A stretch of 64,000 nucleotides of DNA from Macrostomum hystrix (lineage: Eukaryota > Platyhelminthes > Macrostomidae): NCBI GenBank assembly GCA_950097015.1, contig CATNEN010000038.1:26325001-26389000 (forward strand), in the 5' to 3' direction. Position 1 is the first letter of the stretch; each line of letters begins with the position of its first letter. The notes beneath the pieces are model-generated. The model did no database searches and was not told where the DNA came from. It saw only the letters and a list, made by a program, of their open reading frames with translations. Shown one piece after another: positions 12,101 to 20,809 of this stretch. Made by a program: the position numbers and the translations under genes.

Positions 12101-15100
12101 ACCTCATATGTTGTTAAATAAAATGAGGTTTAACTAATGGTGTTGATTCGAACGGGCTAGAAAAGTGAATAACACACAATGGCCTTGCCTCGGGCCTCTA
12201 GCTATATTATTTTGTATGATATGCAAAGAGGGAAAGGGGGGCCGACCAAGAGTAGAGACGAAAGATGGTATGAAAACCCTGGGCGGTGTACATTGGGGTT
12301 AACAGACAATAACGTGCGCAGAGGGAGAGAAAACAAGGTGGGTGCAGTGCTAGACTGGAGGGGTCAGAGTGGAAAGGCACACGGGGAAAAATCGATAATA
12401 GATAGAAGGGGCGGGTTTAACAATAACGATTTCCGCGACGCTTAAATTGTGCTCAGAACAGCCTTAATTCACTCCTACCATCTAGCAGAGATGACACAGT
12501 CCGCTAATTTCTTTGAATATCTCTGCACACTGCATATCATTTGAAAGAATGCACGTGCAGAGCTCATTTTGAGCATTACTGTCTATGTCATCCAGTCTAG
12601 AACTGGTTTATGTCACTTTTTGCAGGCCATTACTTTTTACGTATTATGGGTTATTGAAACGCGCTGACATTCTCTTATACCCTCAACTGGAGTGGACCGA
12701 CCCAGTGTTCGCAAACTGGCCATACAGTTCAAACCAGCGGTCTCTCGCTATAGACTCGATCTCCCGGCCCCCGAACAATGAATCTGACAAGCCGATTTTA
12801 ACCCGTCTAAAATGCGTGTCAAAAAAGCACACAGACCATTGATAAATGGTTTGGACACTAGCTGAAACAAAATACGAGCTCTTAATGCCAGGATTTTACA
12901 TAGACAGCGTGCAATAATGCTCCAGTCAGCGTTTGTTGACATAAATACAATTCTCCAAACGTCAGCGTGCAGATAATGGAACTTTGTCTATGGCCTGAAG
13001 CCTTATAATGCTTTTACCGGTTGGTAAAATACTTTAAATGATAATTAAAAGAAACAAATATAAGCGTCCAAATTTTGTCAGCTTCTGGCTCATGGCGGAT
13101 TGGCGCAGTTTGTGCCATAGACATGCCATTATCGCAGAGTGATCGTTTATACCATAATACGTTGCTGAAGCCTTATAATGTGATAGAAGCACGGCTTTCT
13201 CATGCAGTAACGCCTTAGGACACGAGTGCGCGAAGCGCTATCTGTCCATTCATATTTGGAGAGAGAAATTGCCTAGCAACGCAAGAAGAGACTAATGCCT
13301 ATGCTGAAAGCTACCCATTTTAACTACAGCAGTGCCTTAATTCCTATTTCTTGCTGTAGCTAGAAAATAGAAGGCAGGAAATCGTGTTATAGGTGTCCTA
13401 TATGGAAGTATCAGAGCTAGGCGATTTGCAGTTTCGGAAAAAATATTTTCTGTTTTAAACGCTTGAGCGCTGCCGAATTAAATAAATAAGTTGTGAGTTT
13501 CAATTCCAATCGAGTCTAAAGTCTTTCTTTTTGTTTTAAAACTTGTCACAATCAAACAAAATGGACAGCGCATGTAGTAACTGATGAAACTTTTGATTTA
13601 CAAGTGAATGTACAACATGTGTAAATACTCGTATGTATTGATGATATGTACAAAAAGAAAATAATAAATACCGGAAACGTGATTAGAAGCTGTTTATAGT
13701 GACTGAGCATGATAGAAGTAATAATAAAAAAAATCAATCAATTAATCAATTAATAAATTACACCTGTCCCAATTGAGCCAGATGTGGAGCCGACAGCACA
13801 GCCGCAGCTATTGCGCGGCGCATCTGAAGGCTGCGTACGGCTGTACAGTCCACTTTCAATTACTCCAGCTAATGCTGGTACCCATTTTACAGCTGGGTGA
13901 ACTGAAGCAATGTATAGAGTTAAGTGCCTTACTTAAGAACACAAATTGCAACAGAAGTTAGGAATCGAACCCCCGACCTTCAAGTCGTGAGTCCGACGCT
14001 CTAAGCGCTTGGCTACAACCCCGTAGCCTAGAAGTACATCGGCAAAAGTTAGGGATAGCCCAGTTTACTGTACAAAGCTACTCAAATAGCTGATGAGAAA
14101 GGGTACACAGAGCCTGCTATAGAGCCTGTGGCAGTCTCGAATCAGCTGTTGAAAATTGAGCACAGCTTCTTGCTGGACGACATTCAAATAGGTGCCCAGT
14201 AATTTAGCGGCTAGGCTGAGCAATGCAGCTGGCTCTCCGTCAGGAAGGAGGTCGGACTGAGCAGCTCTCGATAGCTCGTCTACCAGATTCTTGATGCAGT
14301 CTTTCGCTTTGGCCATTGCTTCGGTGTTTGGGCCAGTTTTTAGTCGGTAACGCAACTGCTGGAAGCTGCAATTGGGACTGTGACGGAAACCCAACCGACT
14401 TGATGGCTTGCTGGCAAAGCCGCAGAAGGCGCAGGACATCTTACTCAGCTGCTGATCGTAAAAGTAGCCATCAGCTGCCAGATCTTCAGCACTGGCTGGA
14501 CGTCTGGTTTGCCGCCGACCATCGCTGACCAGCTTCTGTGACTTCAGCCGGTCCTTGTAGCAGAGACCGTTGGCGTTCTTCGGAAGTAGAATGATGGTGA
14601 TCAGGAGGACTGGAAGTGAGGTACAGAAGCCAAACTTTTAACAGTAGAAAGACTTATGGAATCCTTATGGAAAGATTTTCGCAAAAGTCCACCATCTGGA
14701 ATACCATTTTTTCGCCCTATACTATGAAATAACTTTCAAAGCCGTTCGAGTTAGTAACGCCGAGATTTTCGTCGATTCTTTAACGTTGGCAAACAAACAT
14801 GTACCATATTGGTTCAATAAAAAATAAATAAATATAATTAACAGTAACAGCCGCCATGCAGGGTAAAATTTTATGAACTGTTAGTTTTAGCCTATATTGG
14901 TAACCACCTGACACCCCGACTAGAATCGTTGAATATCTCGAGCATGTTCTGCATTTTAATGGCGCTCAGTTGAAAATTTTGTTCGATGCTGAAAAAGCGA
15001 AAACGTGGATATTTAAAATGCCCCCATGATATTTTTACTTTTAACCACGCCTGACAAACAGGGGTAGCATTCTAACAAAATGCTCACTTTGAGCTACTCA

Positions 15101-15792
15101 CCGATCACGTGGTGATCCGATTCGTCCGAGCGTAGCCACGGCGGCAGAAGCTGTCGATCACCTGGGCCAAAAGGACTAATCACTGCGTCCGCTGTCAAAT
15201 CTTTCAGGCTATAATTCGGGAGGGTTTGAAATTATTGACAGATTGGGTTCGATACGCAGCTTCTTATCGTGTGCATCGGCTCTAGACTTTCTCCTCGTCA
15301 GGTAGTGTACACTCTCAATGTGGCATTTGGGGTTTGCCTTGAACAATAGAAAGACCGCGTATTTCAAATACCCACAATTTTCTTTCTTCTGTATCTCCTA
15401 AAATATTCATCCAATCGCCATGGAAATCCAAAACACAGGCTAAAATTGTCCCCTCTATTAGATGAAGCAACTTCCAGAATCACGAAAAATCGGCATCGTA
15501 GAGATATTCAACGATTCGGGGCGTCTGGAGGCGAAAACCACAAATATAGGCATAACTTTTCTGCTCAAAGGGCGTACTGTTAAGTTAAGGGTGTAAATTA
15601 CACGTCAAGCCCCTAAGCCTACTCGCCCGCGGCTGCGTCCCAATGAAGGTGGCCTTGCTAGGCCATCTGCCAGCATAACTCACTCTTTCTTTGTGCATTC
15701 ACTGCTGTGCTGATCAGTATTGATTCGGCCGCTCTCGGCGAGCTGCTCGTGAACCATCTCGATAGAGTCTGCTGGTCCAGGCTTGTTAGATG
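9165..15792 (-). CDS. IAP-like protein: two divergent BIR-like modules and a C-terminal RING, 3' exons
   Basis: Five minus-strand exons agree in phase: 15684-15792, 15102-15208, 14082-14609, 9906-10502 and 9165-9400 (TAG stop). The last exon holds a C3HC4 RING with spacing C-x2-C-x11-C-x-H-x3-C-x2-C-x6-C-x2-C, the pattern of IAP E3 ligases. Exon 14082-14609 has a BIR-like core (EDLAADGYFYD, CAFCG, RHSPNCSF). Exon 9906-10502 repeats it in weaker form (GIFRFSSSGRW, CCSCG, PHAANC). Both use H-x3-C instead of the usual BIR H-x6-C, and both exons start and end in phase 1 with similar opening residues, which suggests an exon duplication. Each module is followed by an unrecognised, probably helical region. 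IAP-type proteins ubiquitinate targets and can restrain caspases. The N-terminal exons were not identified, and the donor at 14082 (TTGA|GTAGCT) is the weakest border. Confidence 0.72.
9440..9832. mobile_element. MITE-like copy of the CAAGGACC foldback family
   Basis: This intronic stretch of the IAP-like gene matches the arms of the 4.3-8.2 kb element. It contains 'attattcatgaataattgatc' near the left and 'ccaagaaacgaagtgtcctgtcc' then 'cttcttgtgatcctta' at the right. There is no coding potential and the ends are too eroded for a target duplication to be read. Confidence 0.6.
10503..13780. other. Large intron of the IAP-like gene
   Basis: This is most of the 3.6-kb intron between the two BIR-like exons. 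At 10640-10900 a loose series of 'gtctaaattgaa' motifs recurs. A purine-rich stretch lies at 12225-12400. I see no gene or transposon here. Confidence 0.5.
13788..14026 (-). mobile_element. tRNA-derived SINE, family A (copy 1)
   Basis: The RNA-polymerase-III head is at the right and reads on the minus strand, with a B box like GGTTCGATTCC at about 13964-13975 and a decayed A box near 14015. The body carries the 'cacttaact...gcttcagttcacccagct' block found in many metazoan SINEs. It is a diverged copy of the element at 24890-25142. It lies in the IAP-like gene intron, in the gene's orientation. Confidence 0.75.
14640..15060. repeat. Interspersed repeat 'C' (copy 2)
   Basis: This stretch shares blocks with 390-605 (such as 'aaagtccaccatctg' and 'cgccctata') and with 15340-15590 ('cgttgaatatctc'). 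It occupies most of the intron between 14610 and 15101. No coding capacity is seen. Confidence 0.4.
15270..15683 (-). mobile_element. SINE family B interrupted by repeat 'C'
   Basis: Bases 15280-15335 match the 'ctttctc.tcgtcaggcagtgtacactct' part of the SINE-B copies in the spectrin introns. Bases 15593-15670 match the following part (gggtgtaaatt, aagccc, ggctgcg, ggtggccttg). The roughly 255 bp in between correspond to repeat C. The simplest reading is that repeat C inserted into the SINE. The tRNA-like head is lost or very diverged. Confidence 0.55.
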
Positions 15793-16199
15793 CTGAAGAG
15801 TTTTTGTTTATTAAGTCTATATATTATATATTTTTAGTGTTGCACAGCTAAGGCGTTTAACAAGGTACCATGCCTCTGTTTTACGGAAATCACGTGCTAA
15901 ACAATATGGAATGAAATTAACGCCTTTTAACGGCATCTCGTTTCAGAAGGAACTATCCACTCCATTTACTCAAGTACAAAAATACTCACAAGCAGACATA
16001 AAAATTTCACACTCGTTCAAGATCAGTAAATGCCTGTCTTCACAATATACCTGTAAACATTGCTGCTGCGTATACTATTTAATGTTTTTTTGGAAGCATT
16101 GTGTCGCGTCTAGGTAAAAAGGTATTTCGATTGCAGAAATTAGGTTTCCTTATATTTATAGTACGTTTGCCAGCCGACTACTTGTATGTCTAGTAGTAT
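15793..16199. other. Spacer between the IAP-like exons and the LINE relic
   Basis: Nothing recognised. Any upstream exons of the IAP-like gene would have to lie beyond this point on the minus strand. Confidence 0.4.
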
Positions 16200-16314
16200 G
16201 AACCAACGATCTCGTCGTCGGCTGGTGAACTCTTGCCGCAGTCCAAGTCGTGAGCAGGTGTAGGTCAAGGACTACTAGACTAAAACGACGTATTCCATTG
16301 GTCTTTGGTGTAGG

Positions 16315-16395
16315 TCGGGACCTGGGTGTCTCGGGCACTCGGGGGTCGCGAAGGTCGGGGGCTCGATTCCCAACTCCACTAGGACATTTTGTGGA
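16315..16395 (+). repeat. tRNA-like SINE head fragment
   Basis: The stretch ending 'ggggctcgattcccaactcca' resembles a polymerase-III B box and its flank in SINE family A. It lies tail-to-tail with the LINE relic to its right. Only the tRNA-like part is recognisable. Confidence 0.35.
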
Positions 16396-16399
16396 GTTT

Positions 16400-17460
16400 A
16401 CAAACAACAGCAGCAACAAACAACAACAAAATACGGTGTCAGGTGGAAAAAAGCAGCTGAGCCTGGGCCCGAGCAAAGGCCGCACCGCCGGCAGTGTCCG
16501 AGGCGCCAGCATCGGCCAGCAGGCAGTGGACGAAATGCCGAGTTCGGGCCTGGCCGCGCCGGTAGGGTGCCTGCAGCGTTAGCAGCTATGATGAAAGCGC
16601 TAGCAAAGCAGCGGTGCGTCCTGGCGCATCTTTGAGAGCGCGGTAGTAGCGCCGCGTTGGCCGCTTTGGCGGACGGTAGAGCGGATCGCGTAGCTCGAGG
16701 TCGCAGATGAGAAGCCGATGATCGGATCGCAGAGCCAGCGGCGTGATGGTGCGGCAGTTGACAGCGCGGCGGCGGTCATGGTAGCGCAGAAGCACGTGGT
16801 CGATGAGTACTAGCCTCCGTGTAGCGAACCGGGGCGCGTTCCGCCGCCTCCGTTTGCAGCCGACGAAAGTCGGGAGCCTGCTTGGTGGCTTGCAGAAGCG
16901 GGTGTTGGCCGACACCATATCCTGCCTCTCCAGGAAGTCCTCCAGTGCCTGGGTGTTGCCGTTCTCGCAGAGCGTCACAAACAGCGACCGCTCGGATCTA
17001 CGCGGAACTGCGTTTAGATCTCAGAGTACGACCACCGTGTCGCGCTGCGCAGTCTCCTCCACGCGCGCAGAGAGCTGCTCGAAGAAGTCTTGAGCCTCAT
17101 CTGGGCGGGTGGCAGTGGCGCGTACACGCAGAACAGGCGAACGTTCCGGCCGCGAAGCCGGACGTCTACCCGAAGCATCGGGGGGGGGGCAAGGAAGAGC
17201 AGCGATAGCTCTGCTGCAGTCTCGGGCCGATCAGTGCTCCAACTCCTCCGCGGCCTCGTTGATCCGCTGAGGTATACCAGAGTGTCCAACCGGAGCCCAG
17301 GTCCTCACAGTGAAGTTCAGGCTCGCTCTGATAAACACCTCCTGAAGTGCGATGACATCACAGCTAAGGTCGAGCGCTAGCTTCGCCAGCAACCCTCTCC
17401 ACCAGGCGGCCTTGAGAGTGCGGCAGTTCAGCGTCTCGACTCGGAGTGTGCCCTGGGTAC
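16400..17460 (-). pseudogene. Decayed LINE fragment: AP-endonuclease domain
   Basis: Several minus-strand frames together follow the APE-type endonuclease order. TLNCRTLKAAWW and DVIALQEV lie near 17440-17340, NVRLFCVYAPLPPAQ near 17145-17090, and the C-terminal half at about 16978-16600 reads NTRFCKPPSRLPTFV, LIDHVLLRY and RSDHRLLICDLELR. The SDH motif carries the catalytic Asp-His pair of this nuclease family. An internal TGA near 17220 and frameshifts show decay. The strong GC bias here produces many spurious open frames on both strands. The element ends leftward in a tail with TTG-type repeats at about 16400-16440 that matches the relic at 6.5 kb. No RT domain follows. Confidence 0.72.
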
Positions 17461-17599
17461 AGCTGGGGCTCGGTAGTGTTGAGCCTCATGGTCTCCGCCT
17501 GGAAGACCCAGATGGACTCGCATGGTAGCAGCTCGGCGCGCGGCGCCACGTTGCCGGCCTCGCCGGTTTCGCTCGCGTCGGCGTTCAACTCGCCGGTGC

Positions 17600-18240
17600 G
17601 CGTTCCGCTGCCCCCCGCTTTGTCCTGCCGCTGTTGGCCGCCGCAGCAGTGAAGCGCGGCTCACCGTTTGCAAAGACAGTCCTTGACGCTGCATTGCTTT
17701 TGTTATTCCTGCAATTATTATTATTAACAATAAACACCGAAGCTGTCTGATGGTGATCAGTTTTCTTAATTAGTGAAATTGTATATATAATAAGCAAAGG
17801 CTGACTACAATTTTAGTGGCATAACATCTGAATTTGTCTTTAAAAGCGAATAACTATAACCGCTACGGTTGGTGTGAGTTTACGGACACAGTTTTACATA
17901 GTTTCTTTTACACAAGCGTATATAGAAAGCAAAAGTAAACGTAGATGCAAACAAATTTCCGTAAAACGCATACCAGTCTACTATATTTCAACCAAACAGC
18001 CGTGATACTAAAACAACATTAAGAGGCTAGGCGATGTTATTAAAAGGCACTGAAAATGAAAGACATTGCAAGGTATTTTTGTGTGCAGTAAATTTTTGTA
18101 CAGTCATGCTGCTTAGTATAAATGCAACAAAACTTGCTGAGTCATCTTGCTTATACTCGCCTTCAGATATAGACTCCTGCATGATGTTTTTATATAACCC
18201 CGCTTGACATTCAAGTGTTATTCTTTTTAAAGTCAATTTA
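17600..18240. other. Spacer with one weak coding-like frame
   Basis: A minus-strand frame at 18027-18236 is open for about 69 codons and has mixed, protein-like composition (ECQAGLYKNIMQE...). I find no convincing splice sites and no recognisable domain. The rest is AT-rich with nothing identified. Confidence 0.3.
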
Positions 18241-18242
18241 TT

Positions 18243-18420
18243 AGTCCTCCTGATATTCAGGGCATCAGTCCTCCTGATATTCAGGGCATCAGTCCTCCTG
18301 ATATTCAGGGCATCAGTCCTCCTGATATTCAGGGCATCAGTCCTCCTGATATTCAGGGCATCAGTCCTCCTGATATTCAGTACATCAGTCCTCCTGATAT
18401 TCAGGGCATCAGTCCGCCTG
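18243..18420. repeat. 24-bp minisatellite, about 7 copies
   Basis: The unit 'cagtcctcctgatattcagg' plus 'gcat' repeats almost perfectly, with one copy carrying 'tacat' and the last one decaying to 'cagtccgcctg'. Confidence 0.9.
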
Positions 18421-18551
18421 TTAATACCCCACAGTTTTGGGTCACATATCTAGTCGTATAGCATAGATATAGCATTTAGTATTTTAGTTTTATTAATTAA
18501 TCTTATGCACAATAATTGTAGAAATCCTAGTTGTAAACAAAAATAAATGCG

Positions 18552-18585
18552 AATTGAGTCTAGTATTTGTACACTAGACTCAATT
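18552..18585. promoter_or_regulatory. Perfect 13-bp inverted repeat upstream of the TATA box
   Basis: AATTGAGTCTAGT at 18552-18564 and ACTAGACTCAATT at 18573-18585 form a perfect stem with an 8-nt loop. It ends about 39 bp before the TATA-like box and about 140 bp before the ATG of the small plus-strand gene. It could be a protein-binding palindrome, but this is inference. Confidence 0.4.
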
Positions 18586-18623
18586 GTATTGAAGCAGACA
18601 GGCGGACAATAGACACGCGCCTG

Positions 18624-18633
18624 TATATATAAG
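18624..18633 (+). promoter_or_regulatory. TATA-like box of the small plus-strand gene
   Basis: TATATATAAG lies 92 bp upstream of the ATG at 18725, inside an otherwise mixed-composition stretch. This spacing suits a core promoter with a short 5' leader. Confidence 0.5.
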
Positions 18634-18724
18634 CAGTACTATATCTAATTCTCAATCTCCTGGTACAATAAACAAGCAGAAAGCGACATAAGACGGATAC
18701 TATTCTCATTCTACTCTCTTCGCA

Positions 18725-19168
18725 ATGGGACAGCAGAACAACAAAAGCAGTTTTGAGTCGGTCGATGTTTTTGTAATTACTGAAAACTGTTTGTCGATTT
18801 CCTGCTCAACCTCGCAACTGATTCGTCGAGTTTCCAAGAAGCTGCGACATTGCTACGGAGCTAAGAAATGCCAATACCGATTGACTGCGAAGACACTCAA
18901 AAAGCTGACTGTCACAGACACCTGTGACTGTCTGTTTCTGTGCTGCAGCGTTATAGACACTGCTCAATGCGAACTGCTCAGCAAACTGCTGATTAAGAAT
19001 CCCACATGCCAGATAATCTGGTTCACACCAGACATAGACGATTCGGCATCGAAAAGTCAGCACCTGCTTGAGCCTCGGTGGCATTGGAAGTCTGGTGATA
19101 ACAGCTACCTGGCGGAGAGCATTGCACACCTAGTTTACCTGAGACTGGCGTGTGAGTTACTCTGCTAG
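18725..19168 (+). CDS. Hypothetical intronless protein, 147 aa
   Basis: The frame opens at a real ATG (cgcaATGGGA) and runs 147 codons to TAG. Its codon use and residue mix look protein-coding. I do not recognise the family. The sequence alternates hydrophobic strands (VDVFVITE, CDCLFLCCSV, CQIIWFTP) with basic or mixed helices, which would fit a small alpha/beta (Rossmann- or flavodoxin-like) fold. This is inference only. It is rich in Cys. The N-terminus MGQQNNKSS has Gly at position 2 and a small polar residue at 6, so N-myristoylation is possible. A perfect donor-like GTGAGT overlaps the last codons (about 19151), so the true 3' end may be spliced. It lies between minisatellites and has a TATA-like box and a palindrome upstream. 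Confidence 0.55.
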   Translation: MGQQNNKSSFESVDVFVITENCLSISCSTSQLIRRVSKKLRHCYGAKKCQYRLTAKTLKKLTVTDTCDCLFLCCSVIDTAQCELLSKLLIKNPTCQIIWFTPDIDDSASKSQHLLEPRWHWKSGDNSYLAESIAHLVYLRLACELLC

Positions 19169-19640
19169 ACAGGGAGTTAATTGGTTAGACAGAGTGTTAA
19201 TCTGTCAGACAGGATGTTAGGGCGTTAATCCTTTAGACTAGGTGTTTATCCTTTAGACTGGGTGTTAATTCTTTAGACTGGGTGTTTATCCGCTAGACTG
19301 GATGTTAATCCTTTAGACAGGGTGTTAATCCGTTAACTGTGTGTTAATCCGTTAGACTGGGTGTTAATCTGCTAGACTGGATGTTAATCCGCTAGACTAA
19401 GTGTAAATCCTTTAGTCAGGGTGTTAATCCGCTAGACTGGGTGTTCATCCGCTAAACTGGGTGTTAATCCGCTCGACTGGATGTTAATCCGCTAGACTGG
19501 GTGCAAATCTGTTAGACGGAGTGTTAATCTGTTAGACGGAGTGTTAATCTGTTAGACGGAGTGATAATCGGTTAGACAGCGTGTTAGTGTGTTAGACAGT
19601 TTGCTAGCCTGTTAGAACTGGGTGCTAATCTGATTGGTTG
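19160..19640. repeat. 20-21-bp degenerate minisatellite
   Basis: More than 20 diverged copies of a unit like 'gttagactgggtgttaatcc' follow directly on the small plus-strand gene. Units share 'ttagac.gggtgttaatc' with point changes. The core TTAGACAGGG is also the core of the array at 40.35-40.93 kb. Confidence 0.85.
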
Positions 19641-19721
19641 GTTGATTGATCTGATTGGATGTTAATGTTTCAATTAATAAATAATAATATTTCGCTCGAT
19701 CGCTGCAGTTCAATTACTGAC

Positions 19722-19812
19722 CGGAGAGATGGAGGTCGCGCAGTTTTCCGCTCGGCGAAGCAGCTCAAAGTCCCAGTCGTCATCGAAATCCTTTGTCTGC
19801 AACTTGGCCTCG
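19722..19812 (-). CDS. Candidate isolated exon, unrecognised
   Basis: On the minus strand about 30 codons are open and acidic (DFDDDWDFELLRRAENC), ending at a good donor (TCTCCG|GTCAGT). Possible acceptors lie at 'cattgacgag|' (about 19801) or 'gttgcag|' (about 19791). It ends in phase 0. It could be an upstream exon of the IAP-like gene with at least one exon missing in between, since that gene's first identified exon needs a phase-1 donor, or it could belong to another gene. Confidence 0.35.
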
Positions 19813-20044
19813 TCAATGCAAAGTTAAATTGACCGAACATGATTTTAGATGGTGTTTAATAATGCGAAACACTTTCATACACTTCTCCTTTTACTCGTTA
19901 AAGTAGTGGTAACATATTGATCAAATAATGTTTGATTCCTATTTTACAATAATATGTGCATGAGCTCAAACAAGTAACAACAGTACATTAATGCTCTATT
20001 AAATCCCTATAGGAAATGTTTTGAAATGTTATTTTGTCGATTGG

Positions 20045-20290
20045 TACTAACAGACAGACAGACACACAAGACAGGCTACAGCCACACAAGACAGGCTACA
20101 GACACACAAGACAGGCTACAGACACACAACACAGGCTACAGACACTCAAGACAGGCTACAGCCACACAAGACAGGCTACAGCTACACAAGACAGGCTACA
20201 GACACACAAGACAGGCTACAGACACGCAAGACAGGCTACAGACACGCAAGACAGGCTACAGACACGCAAGACAGGCAGACAGGCAGACAG
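20045..20290. repeat. 20-bp minisatellite, about 12 copies
   Basis: The unit 'gacacacaagacaggctaca' repeats head to tail with single-base variants (gccacacaag, gacacgcaag) and ends in a CAGACAGG microsatellite. The absence of unique spacers excludes CRISPR. Confidence 0.9.
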
Positions 20291-20311
20291 ACATTTGGGC
20301 TGGACAGAAAA

Positions 20312-20809
20312 TCTTTCTTGCAAAACATGTTGCCTCAAAAAAAATTTAGAAAGCTTCAGTTTTTTTATAATCGATCTCTATTTTATTTTCGTTTATTTAT
20401 CAAACAGCACAATAGCCAGTCAATAGCTATCTCGTGACTAACTCAATTTTACAGTAACTTTCTAATAAAGTATAAGTGTAAAACGATATCAATGTAGATT
20501 TTTATTGAAGCTAAATTGGCTAATTTTAGGTCTGATTGGTTGCTATCGTGATTCGTGATAAATAACCGAAAATGAAAGGAAGATCAATTATTCATAAATA
20601 AAGCTTTCTAAGATTCGTTAAAGCAACGTGTTTTGCAAGATATATTGAAAGAACAGCATTGTATCTGCTTCCAATAAAAAGTTCTCTACATTTTAATGTG
20701 AAAAACGTGAAAAGTTCTTATCTCGCTAGTGAGTTTTCCTGGAAAGTCAGCCTTTATTAAAATTTCCAAGAAACGAAGTGTTCCGTCCATCTTCTTCTAG
20801 TGGCCCTTG
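20312..20809. mobile_element. Palindromic MITE of the CAAGGACC foldback family
   Basis: The right end reads 'cttcttctagtggcccttg', matching the terminus of the 4.3-8.2 kb element in reverse. Bases 20312-20385 are an inverted copy of about 20575-20645, so the element folds back on itself. Its outer left end has been lost at the border with the 20-bp minisatellite. No coding capacity is seen. Confidence 0.65.

Noticed and set aside
16250-17797. Many overlapping GC-rich frames on both strands
   Set aside because: They come from the GC-rich decayed LINE. Only the minus-strand pieces matching the AP-endonuclease order are meaningful.
20026-20426. Overlapping frames with HKTGYRHTRQAT-type repeats, and a CRISPR-like look
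   Set aside because: Simple 20-bp minisatellite without unique spacers, in animal DNA.
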